DNA of 64,000 nucleotides from Streptomyces violaceusniger (GCA_005405945.1 BJHW01000001.1:8060001-8124000), one strand, 5' to 3'. Positions 33,716 to 42,994 are shown, counted from the first letter of the stretch. The notes: generated from the sequence alone by a model not told the origin. Numbers and translations are program-made.

Positions 33716-34426
33716 GTGAGACTGCTGCTCGTCGAGGACGACAACCATGTCGCCGCGGCCCTGTCGGCCATGCTCTCCAAGCACGGTTTCGAGGTCACCC
33801 ACGCCCGCAGCGGCGAGGAGGCGCTGCAGGCGCTGCTGCCGGACTCCGGCGCCCCCTTCGGCGTCGTCCTGCTCGACCTCGGCCTGCCCGACCAGGACGG
33901 TTTCGAGGTGTGCGGCAAGATCCGCAAGCGGACCGCCACACCCGTGATCATGGTGACGGCGCGCGCCGACGTGCGCTCGCGCATACACGGGCTCAACCTC
34001 GGCGCCGACGACTATGTGGTCAAGCCGTACGACACCATGGAGCTGCTCGCCCGGATTCACGCCGTCAGCCGCCGCACCGCCGCCCACGACCCGGGCCATG
34101 GCGCCGAGGAGAGCCCGGACGGCTCCCATCCGCCGCTGCGGCTCGGCCCGGTGACCATCGAGCTGCCCACCCGCCAGGTCTCCGTCAACGGCACGACCGT
34201 CTCGCTCACCCGTAAGGAGTTCGATCTGCTCGCCCTGCTCGCCCAGCGCCCCGGCGTGGTCTTCCGCCGGGAGCAGATCATCAGCGAGGTCTGGCGCACC
34301 AGTTGGGAGGGGACGGGGCGCACCCTGGAGGTCCACATCGCCTCCCTGCGCTCCAAGCTGCGGATGCCCGCCCTGATCGAGACGGTGCGCGGGGTGGGCT
34401 ACCGCCTCGTCGCCCCGGCCTGCTGA
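33716..34426 (+). CDS. OmpR-family response regulator
   Basis: 236 residues: receiver domain (LLLVEDDNH, phospho-acceptor in VVLLDLGLPDQDG, switch VTARAD, Lys in YVVKPYD) and a C-terminal winged helix (LTRKEFDLLALLAQRPGVVFRREQI ... TLEVHIASLRSKL). GTG 33716 has GGAGG 5 nt upstream; GTG 33701 is an in-frame alternative. The sensor kinase gene starts 18 nt downstream. Confidence 0.92.
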   Translation: MRLLLVEDDNHVAAALSAMLSKHGFEVTHARSGEEALQALLPDSGAPFGVVLLDLGLPDQDGFEVCGKIRKRTATPVIMVTARADVRSRIHGLNLGADDYVVKPYDTMELLARIHAVSRRTAAHDPGHGAEESPDGSHPPLRLGPVTIELPTRQVSVNGTTVSLTRKEFDLLALLAQRPGVVFRREQIISEVWRTSWEGTGRTLEVHIASLRSKLRMPALIETVRGVGYRLVAPAC

Positions 34427-34444
34427 GCGACCGGGGCTCCCTCG

Positions 34445-35881
34445 GTGCGCACTCGGCTCCTCCCGCTCCTCATCGTCCTCATGGCGGGCGTGCTGCTCGC
34501 GCTCGGCTTCCCGCTCGCCGGGAGCCTGGCCGCCCGGGAGCAGCAGCGCGTGGTCGTCGACCGGATCGACGACACCGCGCGCTTCGCCGCACTCGCCCAG
34601 TTCGTCACCGCAGGGCCCACCGGGGCGGTCGGCGCCGAGGGGAACGAGCGGCTGGGCACCCTGCGCGCCGAGCTCAAGCGCTATCACGATCTGTACGGCA
34701 TCCGGGCCGGGGTCTTCTACCGGGACCGGGACGCACCGCCCATGGCCGAGGCGCCCGGCGGCTGGCGGCTGCCGGACACGGGCGAGAGCGCCCAGGCGTT
34801 CGACGAGGCCCTCGCCGGGCGCCGCAGCCACGATCCGTCCCAGGTGTTCCCCTGGCAGCGGGGCAGGCTCACCGTGGCGTCCCCTGTCGTCCGCGACGGG
34901 GACGTGGTAGCCGTCGTCGTCACCGACTCGCCCACCGGCCAGATGCGGTCGCGGATCCTGCACGGCTGGCTGGTGATCGGCGCGGGCGAATGCGCCGCGA
35001 TGCTGCTGGCCGTGGGGGCCGCCTTCCGGCTCACCGGATGGGTGCTGCGGCCCGTGCGCGTTCTGGATACCGCGACCCATGACATCGCGACCGGGCGAAT
35101 GCAGTCACGCGTCGCGGCCGCCTCGGGGCCCCCGGAGCTGCGGCGGCTGGCCCGCTCGTTCAACGAGATGGCCGACAACGTCGAGCAGGTCCTGGAGCAG
35201 CAGCGGGCGTTCGTGGCCGACGCCTCCCACCAGCTGCGCAATCCGCTTTCCGCGCTCTTGCTGCGCATCGAGCTGCTGGCGCTGGAGCTGCCGGACGGCC
35301 ATGAGGAGATCGCCTCGGTACGGGCGGAGGGCAAGCGGCTGGCCAGCGTCCTGGACGATCTGCTCGACCTCGCCCTGGCCGAGCACTCCGCCGCGGATCT
35401 GCGGCTCACCGATATCGCGGAGCTGGCGACCGACCGGGTGGACGCCTGGCTTCCGGTGGCCGAGCGGGAGGAGGTCGGGCTCGCCTACACCGGCCCGGCG
35501 GCCATCACCGGCTGGGCCGACCCGGTGGCCCTGTCCAGCGCGCTGGACGCCGTCGTCGACAACGCCCTGAAGTTCACGCCCGAGGGGGCGCATGTGGAGG
35601 TCTCGGCGCGCACGGAGGGCGACACCGTGGCGATCGTCGTGGCCGACGGCGGCCCGGGCCTCACCGAGGACGAACTCGCCCGCATCGGCGACCGTTTCTG
35701 GCGCAGCAGCCGCCACCAGAACGTCTCGGGCTCGGGCCTGGGCCTGTCCATCACCCGCGCGCTGCTCGCGGCGGGCGGCGGCACGATCGACTACGCGCCC
35801 AACGAGCCCCGCGGTCTGCGCGTGACCATTACGGTGCCGCGGACGGGGCCCGGCGAGACCGTGACGACCGTAAGGATGTGA
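34445..35881 (+). CDS. Two-component sensor histidine kinase
   Basis: 478 residues: N-terminal helix (LLPLLIVLMAGVLLALGFPLAG), an extracellular sensor region of about 130 residues, a second helix (WLVIGAGECAAMLLAVGAAFRL), HAMP, HisKA with His in VADASHQLRNPLSALLLRIE, and HATPase (VDNALKFTPEGA, DGGPGL, SGSGLGLSIT). Starts with GTG. Partner of the upstream regulator. The next gene, convergent, is a TAXI-type binding protein that could present the ligand. Confidence 0.92.
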   Translation: MRTRLLPLLIVLMAGVLLALGFPLAGSLAAREQQRVVVDRIDDTARFAALAQFVTAGPTGAVGAEGNERLGTLRAELKRYHDLYGIRAGVFYRDRDAPPMAEAPGGWRLPDTGESAQAFDEALAGRRSHDPSQVFPWQRGRLTVASPVVRDGDVVAVVVTDSPTGQMRSRILHGWLVIGAGECAAMLLAVGAAFRLTGWVLRPVRVLDTATHDIATGRMQSRVAAASGPPELRRLARSFNEMADNVEQVLEQQRAFVADASHQLRNPLSALLLRIELLALELPDGHEEIASVRAEGKRLASVLDDLLDLALAEHSAADLRLTDIAELATDRVDAWLPVAEREEVGLAYTGPAAITGWADPVALSSALDAVVDNALKFTPEGAHVEVSARTEGDTVAIVVADGGPGLTEDELARIGDRFWRSSRHQNVSGSGLGLSITRALLAAGGGTIDYAPNEPRGLRVTITVPRTGPGETVTTVRM

Positions 35882-36018
35882 GGCAGGCTGTGCGGACCGT
35901 GAGGCGGGCCGTAAGGGCGTGAGGCGGCTTCTTCACCGTCATGTGATGATCCTGCCGGACGTGGGCTCCGGACGTGGGCTCCGGTTGTCGGCCAGATCGA
36001 GGCGGCGGCGGTGACGGG

Positions 36019-37008
36019 CTACGGCTTGACCGAGCGGTAATAGCGCGCCGCGCCCTTGTGGAGGGCGAGGGGATCGGTGAAGACGGCGGTCCGCAGATCC
36101 ACCTTCTGGGCTGCGTGCACCTTTGCCCCGATGCGGTCCCGGTTCTCTATCACCGTGCGGGTGACGCCCTCCGCCAGATCGGGGGCCACCCGGTCCGTGG
36201 TGACCAGGAGGTTCGGTACGGCGATCGTCTTGACCGGCTCCGGCCTGCGTATCTCCTCGTACGCGTCGGCGGGCACGGTGGCCGCCCGGTAGTAGCGCGT
36301 CACCCCGCCCTGCCGGTGCAGCGGGCCGGTGAGGTCGCCGAGCTGGACGAGCCGGATCGGGTAGGCATGGGCCAGGGTGCGCACCGCGGTGGTCGGCAGC
36401 CCGCCCGACCAGAAGAAGGCGTCGAGCTTGCCCTGCCGCAGCAGCCTCGGCATGGCGTCGATGCCGACCCGCTCGGCCCGGATGTCCCGGTCGAAGTCGA
36501 GCCCGGCGGCCTTGATCAGCGCTCGGGTGATCAGCTGCACGCCCGAGCCGTCGTCGCCCACCCCCACCCGCAGATGTTTCAGGTCGTGGGCCGACCGCAC
36601 GGGCGAACTCCTCGGCACGACCAGCTGCATGTAGTCGTCGTACAGCCGGGCACAGGCCCGCAGCCGCCCCGCTCCCTCGCCCTGGTAGGCGGCGACGGCG
36701 TCGGTGGCGGCGATGGCGAAGGTGGCCCTGCCCCGGGCCAGCCGCTCGACGTTGTCCGGGGACCCCCTGGACTGCTCCAGCCGCACATCGACATCGGGGA
36801 GGTCCCGGGCGAGATCCTGCTCGAGCATCCGGCCGTAGGTGTCGTAGACCCCGGTGGAGACCCCCGTCGCGAACGTCACCCGGCCGCTGGGCGAGGGGCC
36901 GCCGCCCGACGCCAGCAGCCACCACAGCAGCAGCCCGAGGGCGGCGAGGCCCGCGGCGGCGGACTGCAGGGCACGGCGCCGGTCCAGGCGCGGAAGGGTG
37001 AGGGCCAT
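36019..37008 (-). CDS. TAXI-family solute-binding protein, solitary
   Basis: 329-residue TAXI (TRAP-associated extracytoplasmic immunogenic) receptor: VTFATGVSTGVYDTYGRMLEQDL near the start, ATTDAV-like FAIAATDAVAAYQGEG, LRVGVGDDGSGVQLITRALI and LDAFFWSGGLPTTAV follow. An N-terminal helix (SAAAGLAALGLLLWWLLASGGG) after RRR looks like an anchor and not a lipobox. No TRAP permease gene is present nearby, so it may act as a sensor accessory for the convergent kinase. A start at ATG 37008 avoids the repetitive, Arg/Pro-rich region upstream. Confidence 0.85.
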   Translation of the reverse strand: MALTLPRLDRRRALQSAAAGLAALGLLLWWLLASGGGPSPSGRVTFATGVSTGVYDTYGRMLEQDLARDLPDVDVRLEQSRGSPDNVERLARGRATFAIAATDAVAAYQGEGAGRLRACARLYDDYMQLVVPRSSPVRSAHDLKHLRVGVGDDGSGVQLITRALIKAAGLDFDRDIRAERVGIDAMPRLLRQGKLDAFFWSGGLPTTAVRTLAHAYPIRLVQLGDLTGPLHRQGGVTRYYRAATVPADAYEEIRRPEPVKTIAVPNLLVTTDRVAPDLAEGVTRTVIENRDRIGAKVHAAQKVDLRTAVFTDPLALHKGAARYYRSVKP

Positions 37009-37105
37009 GGCGAGGATCCTGCCAGGCCCGCTGACGGGAGGGGAGGGGCGAGCCGCTACGAGGGGGTGAGGGACGAGCCCTACGAAGGGGAGGGGCCGAG
37101 CCACT

Positions 37106-37152
37106 GAGGGAGGGCAGGGGCGAGCCGCCGAGGGAGGGCAGGGGCGAGCCGC
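37106..37152. repeat. 24-bp tandem repeat between the TAXI and IclR genes
   Basis: Two identical 23-bp copies of GAGGGAGGGCAGGGGCGAGC+CGC with a period of 24, flanked by several degenerate copies from about 37030 to 37170. They lie in the 185-nt gap between two minus-strand genes. Confidence 0.7.
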
Positions 37153-37193
37153 TACGGGCGAGCCGCGCATCCGTCGAGCGGGCGCGCCCCCGC

Positions 37194-37943
37194 TCATCTG
37201 CCGGAGCGCAGGGCCCTCGACAGGCCCAGGGCCGCCGTCCGGACCGCCGGTGCCAGCTGCGCCGGGCGGAAGCGGCCGCGGGGTACGGCCACCGACAGCG
37301 CCGCCACCGAGGTCGGCCCGTCGAAGACGGGAGCCGCGATGCAGCTGACCCCCGGAGCCGCCTCTTCCTCCTCGTAGGCCAGACCCGCGACCTGGGCCTG
37401 CTCGATGGCCGTGCGCAGCCGGTCCGGGTCGGTGATCGAGTGGGGGGTGAGGGCGGGCAGAGGCGCGGCGAGGATCTCCTCGACCAGCTCGGAGCCCGAG
37501 AACGCCAGCAGCGCCTTGCCCACGCCGGTGCAGGACAGGGGCAGTCGGCCGCCGATGCGGGACGGCAGCCGAAGGGCGTCGTGGCCGTGGATGCGCTCGA
37601 CGTAGACCACCTCGTGGCCCTCGCGCACCCCGAGGTGCACGGTCTCGTGCGTGGCCTCGAAGAGGTCTTGCAGGAACGGCAGCGCGGCCTCTCGCAGAGC
37701 GCGCCGGCGCGGGACGAGCGAGCCCAGTTCGAAGAGGGCGCCTCCGAGCCGGTAGGTCTCGGCGTCACGTTCGAGCAGGCCGAGACGGACCAGATCGGCG
37801 CAGAGCCGGAACACGGTGGTCTTGGCCAGCCCGGTCCGCGCGGACAGTTCTGTGAGACGGAACGCGCCGCCATCGGGCCGGAAGCAGTCGAGGACAGCCA
37901 TTGCCTTGTCGAGCATGTTGCCCTGTGCGCTGTTCCGTGACAT
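37194..37943 (-). CDS. IclR-family transcriptional regulator
   Basis: 249 residues: N-terminal winged helix (MLDKAMAVLDCFRPDGGAFRLTELSARTGLAKTTVFRLCADL) and C-terminal IclR effector domain (SCTGVGKALLAFS, ISCIAAPVFDG-type segment VSCIAAPVFDG). ATG 37943 was chosen because MSRNSAQGNMLDKAMAVL is a normal start and because a palindrome sits exactly over it. It is upstream of the TAXI gene on the same strand and may control it. Confidence 0.88.
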   Translation of the reverse strand: MSRNSAQGNMLDKAMAVLDCFRPDGGAFRLTELSARTGLAKTTVFRLCADLVRLGLLERDAETYRLGGALFELGSLVPRRRALREAALPFLQDLFEATHETVHLGVREGHEVVYVERIHGHDALRLPSRIGGRLPLSCTGVGKALLAFSGSELVEEILAAPLPALTPHSITDPDRLRTAIEQAQVAGLAYEEEEAAPGVSCIAAPVFDGPTSVAALSVAVPRGRFRPAQLAPAVRTAALGLSRALRSGR

Positions 37944-37949
37944 GGAACA
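37931..37949. promoter_or_regulatory. 19-bp palindrome over the IclR start codon (candidate operator)
   Basis: TGTTCC-GTGACAT-GGAACA: 6-bp perfect arms with a 7-nt centre that contains the iclR ATG on the minus strand. Its size and position fit an autoregulatory operator. Not tested. Confidence 0.55.
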
Positions 37950-38040
37950 CAGTGTGCCGGTGCTCGGCCGCCGGCCCACCCCCGGGGGACGGGGCGGTGG
38001 CCCGGTCCACCGCCCGGCAGAGGGGCTTTGCGTGAGCGCC

Positions 38041-38046
38041 TACCCT
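38041..38046 (+). promoter_or_regulatory. -10 box of miaB (probable leaderless transcript)
   Basis: TACCCT ends 6 nt before GTG 38053, with no ribosome site between. The spacing fits a leaderless start and decides the start codon of miaB. Confidence 0.5.
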
Positions 38047-38052
38047 TGTTGG

Positions 38053-39585
38053 GTGACCATCAGCAGCGACCGGAGCCCGGCAGTGGACGTTCAAGCACCC
38101 AAGAGCTACGAGATCCGCACCTACGGGTGCCAGATGAATGTCCACGACTCCGAGCGGCTCTCGGGCCTCCTGGAAGAGGCGGGCTATGTCCGCGCGCCCG
38201 AGGGCACCGGCGAGGGCGAGGCCGACATCGTCGTCTTCAACACCTGTGCGGTGCGGGAGAACGCCGACAACCGGCTGTACGGCAACCTCGGCCGGCTCGC
38301 GCCGATCAAGGCCCGGCGGCCGGGCATGCAGATCGCCGTCGGCGGCTGTCTGGCCCAGAAGGACCGCGACACCATCGTCAACAAGGCCCCCTGGGTCGAC
38401 GTGGTCTTCGGCACCCACAACATCGGCAGCCTGCCGGTGCTGCTGGAGCGCGCCCGCGTCCAGGAGGAGGCCCAGGTCGAGATCGCCGAGTCCCTGGAGG
38501 CCTTCCCCTCCACGCTGCCGACGCGGCGCGAGTCCGCGTACGCCGCGTGGGTCTCCATCTCCGTGGGCTGCAACAACACCTGCACCTTCTGCATCGTCCC
38601 GGCGCTGCGCGGCAAGGAGAAGGACCGCCGCCCGGGCGACATCCTCGCCGAGGTGGAGACCCTGGTCGCCGAGGGCGTCACCGAGATCACCCTGCTCGGC
38701 CAGAACGTCAACGCGTACGGCTCCGACATCGGCGACCGCGAGGCGTTCAGCAAGCTGCTGCGCGCCTGCGGGAAGGTCGAGGGCCTGGAGCGGGTCCGGT
38801 TCACCTCGCCGCATCCGCGTGACTTCACCGACGACGTCATCGCCGCCATGGCGGAGACGGAGAACGTGATGCCGCAGCTGCACATGCCGCTGCAGTCCGG
38901 TTCGGACACCGTGCTCAAGGCGATGCGCCGCTCGTACCGGCAGGAGCGCTACCTGGGCATCATCGAGAAGGTGCGCGCCGCGATGCCGGACGCCGCCATC
39001 TCGACCGACATCATCGTCGGCTTCCCCGGTGAGACCGAGGAGGACTTCGAGCAGACGCTGCACGTGGTGCGCGAGGCGCGCTTCGCCCAGGCGTTCACCT
39101 TCCAGTACTCCAAGCGGCCCGGGACGCCCGCCGCCGAGATGGACGGCCAGGTGCCCAAGGCGGTCGTCCAGGAGCGCTACGAGCGGCTGGTCGCCCTCCA
39201 GGAGGAGATCTCCTGGGAGGAGAACAAGAAGCAGGTCGGGCGCACGCTGGAGGTGTTGGTCGCCGAGGGTGAAGGCCGTAAGGACGACGCCACGCGGCGG
39301 CTGTCCGGCCGTGCCCCCGACAACCGCCTGGTGCACTTCGCGCGGCCCGAGGAGCCGGTGCGCCCCGGTGATGTCGTCACCGTCGACATCACCTACGCCG
39401 CTCCCCACCATCTGCTGGCCGAAGGCCCGGCCCGGGGCGTACGGCGCACCCGCGCCGGGGACGCCTGGGAGCGGCGGAACGCGCCCGAGGAGAAGAAGCC
39501 CGCGGGTGTGATGCTGGGCCTGCCGACGGTGGGTGCCCCGCCGCCGCTGCCGGCCGCGCCCACCGCGGGCTGCGGCTGCGACTGA
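38053..39585 (+). CDS. miaB: tRNA-2-methylthio-N6-isopentenyladenosine synthase MiaB
   Basis: 510-residue radical-SAM methylthiotransferase that adds the 2-methylthio group to i6A37 of tRNAs. N-terminal cysteines in YGCQMNVHDSERLSG, VFNTCAVRENADNRLYG and VGGCLAQKD; radical-SAM CNNTCTFC; C-terminal TRAM domain, then a tail ending PTAGCGCD. YGCQMNVHDSE separates it from RimO. It uses the product of miaA, which lies 3 kb downstream. Intact. Confidence 0.95.
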   Translation: MTISSDRSPAVDVQAPKSYEIRTYGCQMNVHDSERLSGLLEEAGYVRAPEGTGEGEADIVVFNTCAVRENADNRLYGNLGRLAPIKARRPGMQIAVGGCLAQKDRDTIVNKAPWVDVVFGTHNIGSLPVLLERARVQEEAQVEIAESLEAFPSTLPTRRESAYAAWVSISVGCNNTCTFCIVPALRGKEKDRRPGDILAEVETLVAEGVTEITLLGQNVNAYGSDIGDREAFSKLLRACGKVEGLERVRFTSPHPRDFTDDVIAAMAETENVMPQLHMPLQSGSDTVLKAMRRSYRQERYLGIIEKVRAAMPDAAISTDIIVGFPGETEEDFEQTLHVVREARFAQAFTFQYSKRPGTPAAEMDGQVPKAVVQERYERLVALQEEISWEENKKQVGRTLEVLVAEGEGRKDDATRRLSGRAPDNRLVHFARPEEPVRPGDVVTVDITYAAPHHLLAEGPARGVRRTRAGDAWERRNAPEEKKPAGVMLGLPTVGAPPPLPAAPTAGCGCD

Positions 39586-39594
39586 GCGCACGGC

Positions 39595-39600
39595 TAGGCT
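39595..39600 (+). promoter_or_regulatory. -10 box before the LigB-like gene
   Basis: TAGGCT ends 7 nt before ATG 39608, fitting a leaderless start. Confidence 0.45.
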
Positions 39601-39607
39601 GACGATC

Positions 39608-40362
39608 ATGCTGATCGCCGCCGCCGTCTGCCCGTGTCCGCCGCTGCTGGTGCCCGAGGTCGCCGCCGGAGCCGCCCCCGAGCTGGACGGGCTGCGCGCG
39701 GAGTGCTTCGAGGTCATCCACGCCCTTGCGGCGGCGCGTCCGGAGCGCCTGATCGTGGTGGGGCCCGCCGATCGCGCCGGGCGCGGGCCGCATGCGCAGG
39801 GCGCGGCCGGGACGTTCCGCGGCTTCGGCGTGGAAGTGGATGTGCGGCTCGCCGCGCCGGTGACGGAGGACGGGACGTCCGCCGGCGGCGATGCTGTCGG
39901 CGGCGGGTCCCCGCGCTCGCTGCCGACGTCGCTGGCGGTCGGCGCCTGGCTGCTGGAGCACGCGGGATGGGACCCGGCGGTGCCCGTCGAGGGGCTGGGT
40001 GTGGGGGAACCTCTCGCGGCCGAGCGGTGTATTGAAGTCGGAAGGGAGCTCGCCGGGCGGGTGGAGCGGGTCGCGCTGCTGGTGATGGGCGACGGCACCG
40101 CGTGCCGCACGCTGAAGGCGCCGGGCTATCTCGACGAGCGGGCGGCCCCGTTCGACGCCGAGGTGGCGCGGGCGCTGGCGGCCGCCGACACCGGGGCACT
40201 GGCCGCGCTCGACGAGGAGTTGGCGTACGAGCTCAAGGCGGCGGGCCGCGCGCCGCTGCAGGTGCTCGCGGGGCGGGCGAGGGGGCGCGCCTGAAGGGGG
40301 AGTTGCGGTATGACGAAGCGCCGTACGGCGTGGGGTATTTCGTGGCGAGCTGGTCGTCCTAG
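39608..40362 (+). CDS. Class III extradiol-dioxygenase-like protein of the miaB-miaA cluster (frameshifted)
   Basis: About 251 residues. The N-terminus MLIAAAVCPCPPLLVPEVA and the segment VALLVMGDGTACRTLKAPGYLDERAAPFD resemble the LigB-like proteins found beside miaA/miaB/dapF in mycobacteria and Streptomyces. The conserved end GELRYDEAPYGVGYFVASW is reached only after adding one G to the G4 run at 40270-40273. Metal-ligand residues of true dioxygenases are not clearly conserved, so enzymatic activity is uncertain. Confidence 0.8.
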
Positions 40363-40368
40363 ACCGCT

Positions 40369-40400
40369 CGCGGCCGTGGAGCCTGCGCTCCACGGCCGCG
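40369..40400. terminator. Bidirectional terminator
   Basis: Perfect 14-bp arms CGCGGCCGTGGAGC / GCTCCACGGCCGCG with a CTGC loop, between two convergent genes. Confidence 0.85.
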
Positions 40401-40474
40401 TACCGACGGGGCCGGCCGGTCCGGGCCCGGCATCGCCCGCCCCCGTCCTCTGTGCCTTGTTCGCTTGGCCGGTC

Positions 40475-40717
40475 TTATGCGTCGCCCTTGTGCTTGGGCT
40501 TGGGCTCGTCCATCTGCGAGAGGCGGTTGAGAGCGTCCTTCGCCTTGCCCGTGCCAGTCTCGATCTTGGCGCTGTACTTGCCCTTGGTCCTGGTGTCGAC
40601 GGTCTTGGCCGCCTTCTCCAGGCCCCGCCCGATCCTGGCCTCGTGCTGCTGCGCGAAGCTGCCGGCCTTGCCTTTCATCTGACCGGCCTTGGCCTTGAGA
40701 TTGTCCATCAGGCCCAT
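40475..40717 (-). CDS. MT0933-like antitoxin family protein
   Basis: 80-residue very basic, helical protein (MGLMDNLKAKAGQMKGKAGSF ... KTVDTRTKGKYSAKIETGTGKAKDALNRL). It matches the mycobacterial Rv0909/MT0933 antitoxin family by pattern. No toxin gene is adjacent, so a toxin-antitoxin role is doubtful. ATG 40717 follows GGTGG-type bases on the minus strand. Confidence 0.75.
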   Translation of the reverse strand: MGLMDNLKAKAGQMKGKAGSFAQQHEARIGRGLEKAAKTVDTRTKGKYSAKIETGTGKAKDALNRLSQMDEPKPKHKGDA

Positions 40718-40741
40718 ATGCCACCTACCCTCGTCGGTTGC

Positions 40742-41006
40742 CTATGCGCGGGCGCTCTCACCGGTCTCGCTGTCGGCCGCCTCGGCCGCGGACTGCTGCT
40801 TGGGGATCCCGGCGCCTTCACCCGCCGGGTTCTCCTTCCCGCTCCGCGCGGTCTCAGCCCCCATCTGCGGTCCCGGATTCGGTCTCCGCCGTCATGGCGT
40901 CGGCCGTGGCCGGCCCGCCCGCCTGGGTGTCCCGCACGGACGGTGCCTCCTCGGACGAACGGCTCGCCTCCTTCGACACACGACGAAACCTGGAAAATAC
41001 GCCCAT
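40742..41006 (-). CDS. Small acidic Ala/Glu-rich protein (frameshifted)
   Basis: About 87 residues: MGVFSRFRRVSKEASRSSEE at the start and GAGIPKQQSAAEAADSETGE near the end, with a variable Ala/Thr/Glu-rich middle. The halves are in different frames. Removing one G from the G5 run (coding strand GATGGGGGCTGAG, near 40859-40863) joins them; unlike the other breaks this one is an extra base. Such proteins sit beside miaA in many Streptomyces, sometimes labelled gliding-motility protein without experimental support. Function unknown. Confidence 0.65.
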
Positions 41007-41223
41007 ACCTACTCCATACCTTACTCGTGTGGGCGAAACTCGCGTGGGCGAAATCCCGTGCCGTCCGGAGCGTCCTCTTGGGTGGTGCGCGGCGACTGTG
41101 CGGCTCACGGCGGCCGATTCCCCGAACCGGCCCTCGGAACCCGGCAACAGGCAACGCACCCGGCGGTGCCCCCCTCACGTCGCTCATTAGAGGAGCCCCC
41201 GGGGCATTTGCGAGACTGGCCCG

Positions 41224-42161
41224 GTGAATACTGCAGGCCACCCGCCGCGAGTCATCGCCGTCGTCGGCCCCACAGCGGCCGGGAAGTCCGATCTGGGCGT
41301 CGCACTCGCCAGACACCTCGACGGCGAGGTCGTCAACGCCGACTCCATGCAGCTGTACCGGGGCATGGACATCGGCACCGCCAAGCTGACCGAGCGCGAG
41401 CGGCAGGGGTGCCGCACCGGCTGCTGGATATCTGGGACGTCACCCAGACCGCGAGCGTCGCCGAGTACCAGCGGCTGGCCCGCGCCGAGATGGACCGCCT
41501 GCTCGCCGAGGGCCGCACCCCCGTCCTGGTCGGCGGTTCCGGCCTCTACATCCGCGGAGCGATCGACGCCCTGGAGTTCCCGGGCACCGACCCCGCCGTC
41601 CGGGCCCGGCTCGAGGCCGAGCTGGAGGAGCGGGGCTCCGGGGTCCTCCACGCCCGGCTCGCCGACGCCGACCCGGAGGCGGCGCGCGCGATCCTGCCCA
41701 GCAACGGCCGCAGGGTGGTCCGGGCGCTGGAGGTCATCGAGATTACCGGCCGCCCCTTCACCGCCAATCTGCCCGGGCACGAGGCGGTCTACGACACGCT
41801 CCAGATCGGTGTCGACGTCGAGCGGCCCGAACTGGATGAGCGGATCGCCCTGCGGGTGGACCGGATGTGGGACACCGGGCTGGTCGAGGAAGTCCGCCGA
41901 CTGGAGGGCGCCGGGCTGCGCTCCGGCCGTACCGCCTCCCGCGCGCTGGGCTATCAGCAAGTGCTCGCCGCGCTCGCCGGGGAGTGCGGCGAGGAGGAGG
42001 CGAGGGTCGAAACCGTGCGTGCCACCAAGCGGTTCGCGCGCCGTCAGGACTCCTGGTTCCGCCGGGATCCCCGGGTCCACTGGCTCAGCGGAGCGGCCGA
42101 CCACAGAGGGGAACTCCTGGCGAGCGCGCTCGCGTTGGTTGAACGGGCGGTCACAGCCTGA
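41224..42161 (+). CDS. miaA: tRNA dimethylallyltransferase MiaA (frameshifted)
   Basis: 312-residue enzyme that transfers an isopentenyl group from DMAPP to A37 of tRNAs reading UNN codons, making the substrate for MiaB. P-loop GPTAAGKSDLGVALA, DSMQLYRGMDIGTAK, then in the other frame GVPHRLLDIWDV, LVGGSGLYIRGAIDALEFPG and SRALGYQQ. One G added to the G4 run at 41406-41409 restores the gene. GTG start. Confidence 0.92.
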
Positions 42162-42262
42162 TCACGTCATGGCATCGGGAAGCTCAGCTCGTCATTCGGG
42201 CCCGGCGGGCATGCCATCATCAAGCTCCGATCGTGCCGTGGTGTCTGGAGTTGGGAGGGCGT

Positions 42263-42765
42263 GTGGCGATGGAGGCCGGCCCTCGCGACGCATCGCAGCA
42301 ATCGCCGCACGGAGACGCGCGGCCGCTGACCCCGGATGGCCCTGATGAGGCCGGAGAGCTCCATGAACCCGGCACGCCGGTCCTCGAGGACGGCTCCGAG
42401 GGTGAGGTCGGCGCGGACTCGGTCTCCGGGGAGTCCTTCCGGGAGCTGCGCCCGCCGCGCCGGCTGCGGATCTGGCAGATCGCGCCGATCGTCGCCCTCG
42501 CCATCCTCGGCTCGCTGATGTTCGCCTTCCCGCTCGCCTTCGAGTTCGGCGACGGAGGGGCGGTCGTGGCCATGCTCGGCCTGCTGCTGAGCTGCTGTGC
42601 CGCGGGCTGGGGCCTGATGGCCGCCCGCCGGGTGGGCTACACCTGGCCGGGCCTGCCCCCAGAGGCTCCGGACGCCGCCCGGACTGGCGCTTCGTCGTGC
42701 TCTATGTGGTGATCGTGGCGCTGCTGGCCGCCCTCACCTTCTGGCGGGTGGCCCGCCTCCGCTAA
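42263..42765 (+). CDS. Conserved three-helix membrane protein (frameshifted)
   Basis: About 167 residues. An acidic N-terminal half is followed by helices IWQIAPIVALAILGSLMFAFPLAF and VVAMLGLLLSCCAAGWGLM and, in another frame, VVLYVVIVALLAALTFW with end RVARLR. One C added to the C5 run at 42656-42660 joins them. GTG 42263 or ATG 42269 may be the start (GGAGG at 42254). Lies between miaA and dapF; function unknown. Confidence 0.7.
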
Positions 42766-42800
42766 GCGCTCCGCGGGAAGTGACGCCATGCGTCGTTGGC

Positions 42801-42876
42801 CGACTGCGGCGCTGTCGTGGCTGGTCGCGCCCGCGCGGCGGAGCCGTACATTGACACAGCCCCGCGCCCCTTCGGG
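42801..42876. repeat. Dispersed intergenic repeat (REP-like)
   Basis: The stretch containing GCTGTCGTGGCTGGTCGCGC and CCCCGCGCCCCTTCGGG looks like a repeat I recall from many Streptomyces intergenic regions. Only one copy is in this window, so the assignment rests on recollection. Confidence 0.45.
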
Positions 42877-42982
42877 TCGCTGCCCGAACCGTAGCGGACT
42901 TCCTCCGACCTGCTTAGGGCCCTCCGTCCAGTGGGTCACCCAGGCGGCCCGGGCGCCGGGGGACGGCGCGCGCGGTGCCCCG

Positions 42983-42988
42983 TAGGAT
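42983..42988 (+). promoter_or_regulatory. -10 box of dapF
   Basis: TAGGAT ends 6 nt before the dapF ATG; an AGGA also lies in the gap. Leaderless or very short leader. Confidence 0.5.
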
Positions 42989-42994
42989 CGAGGA

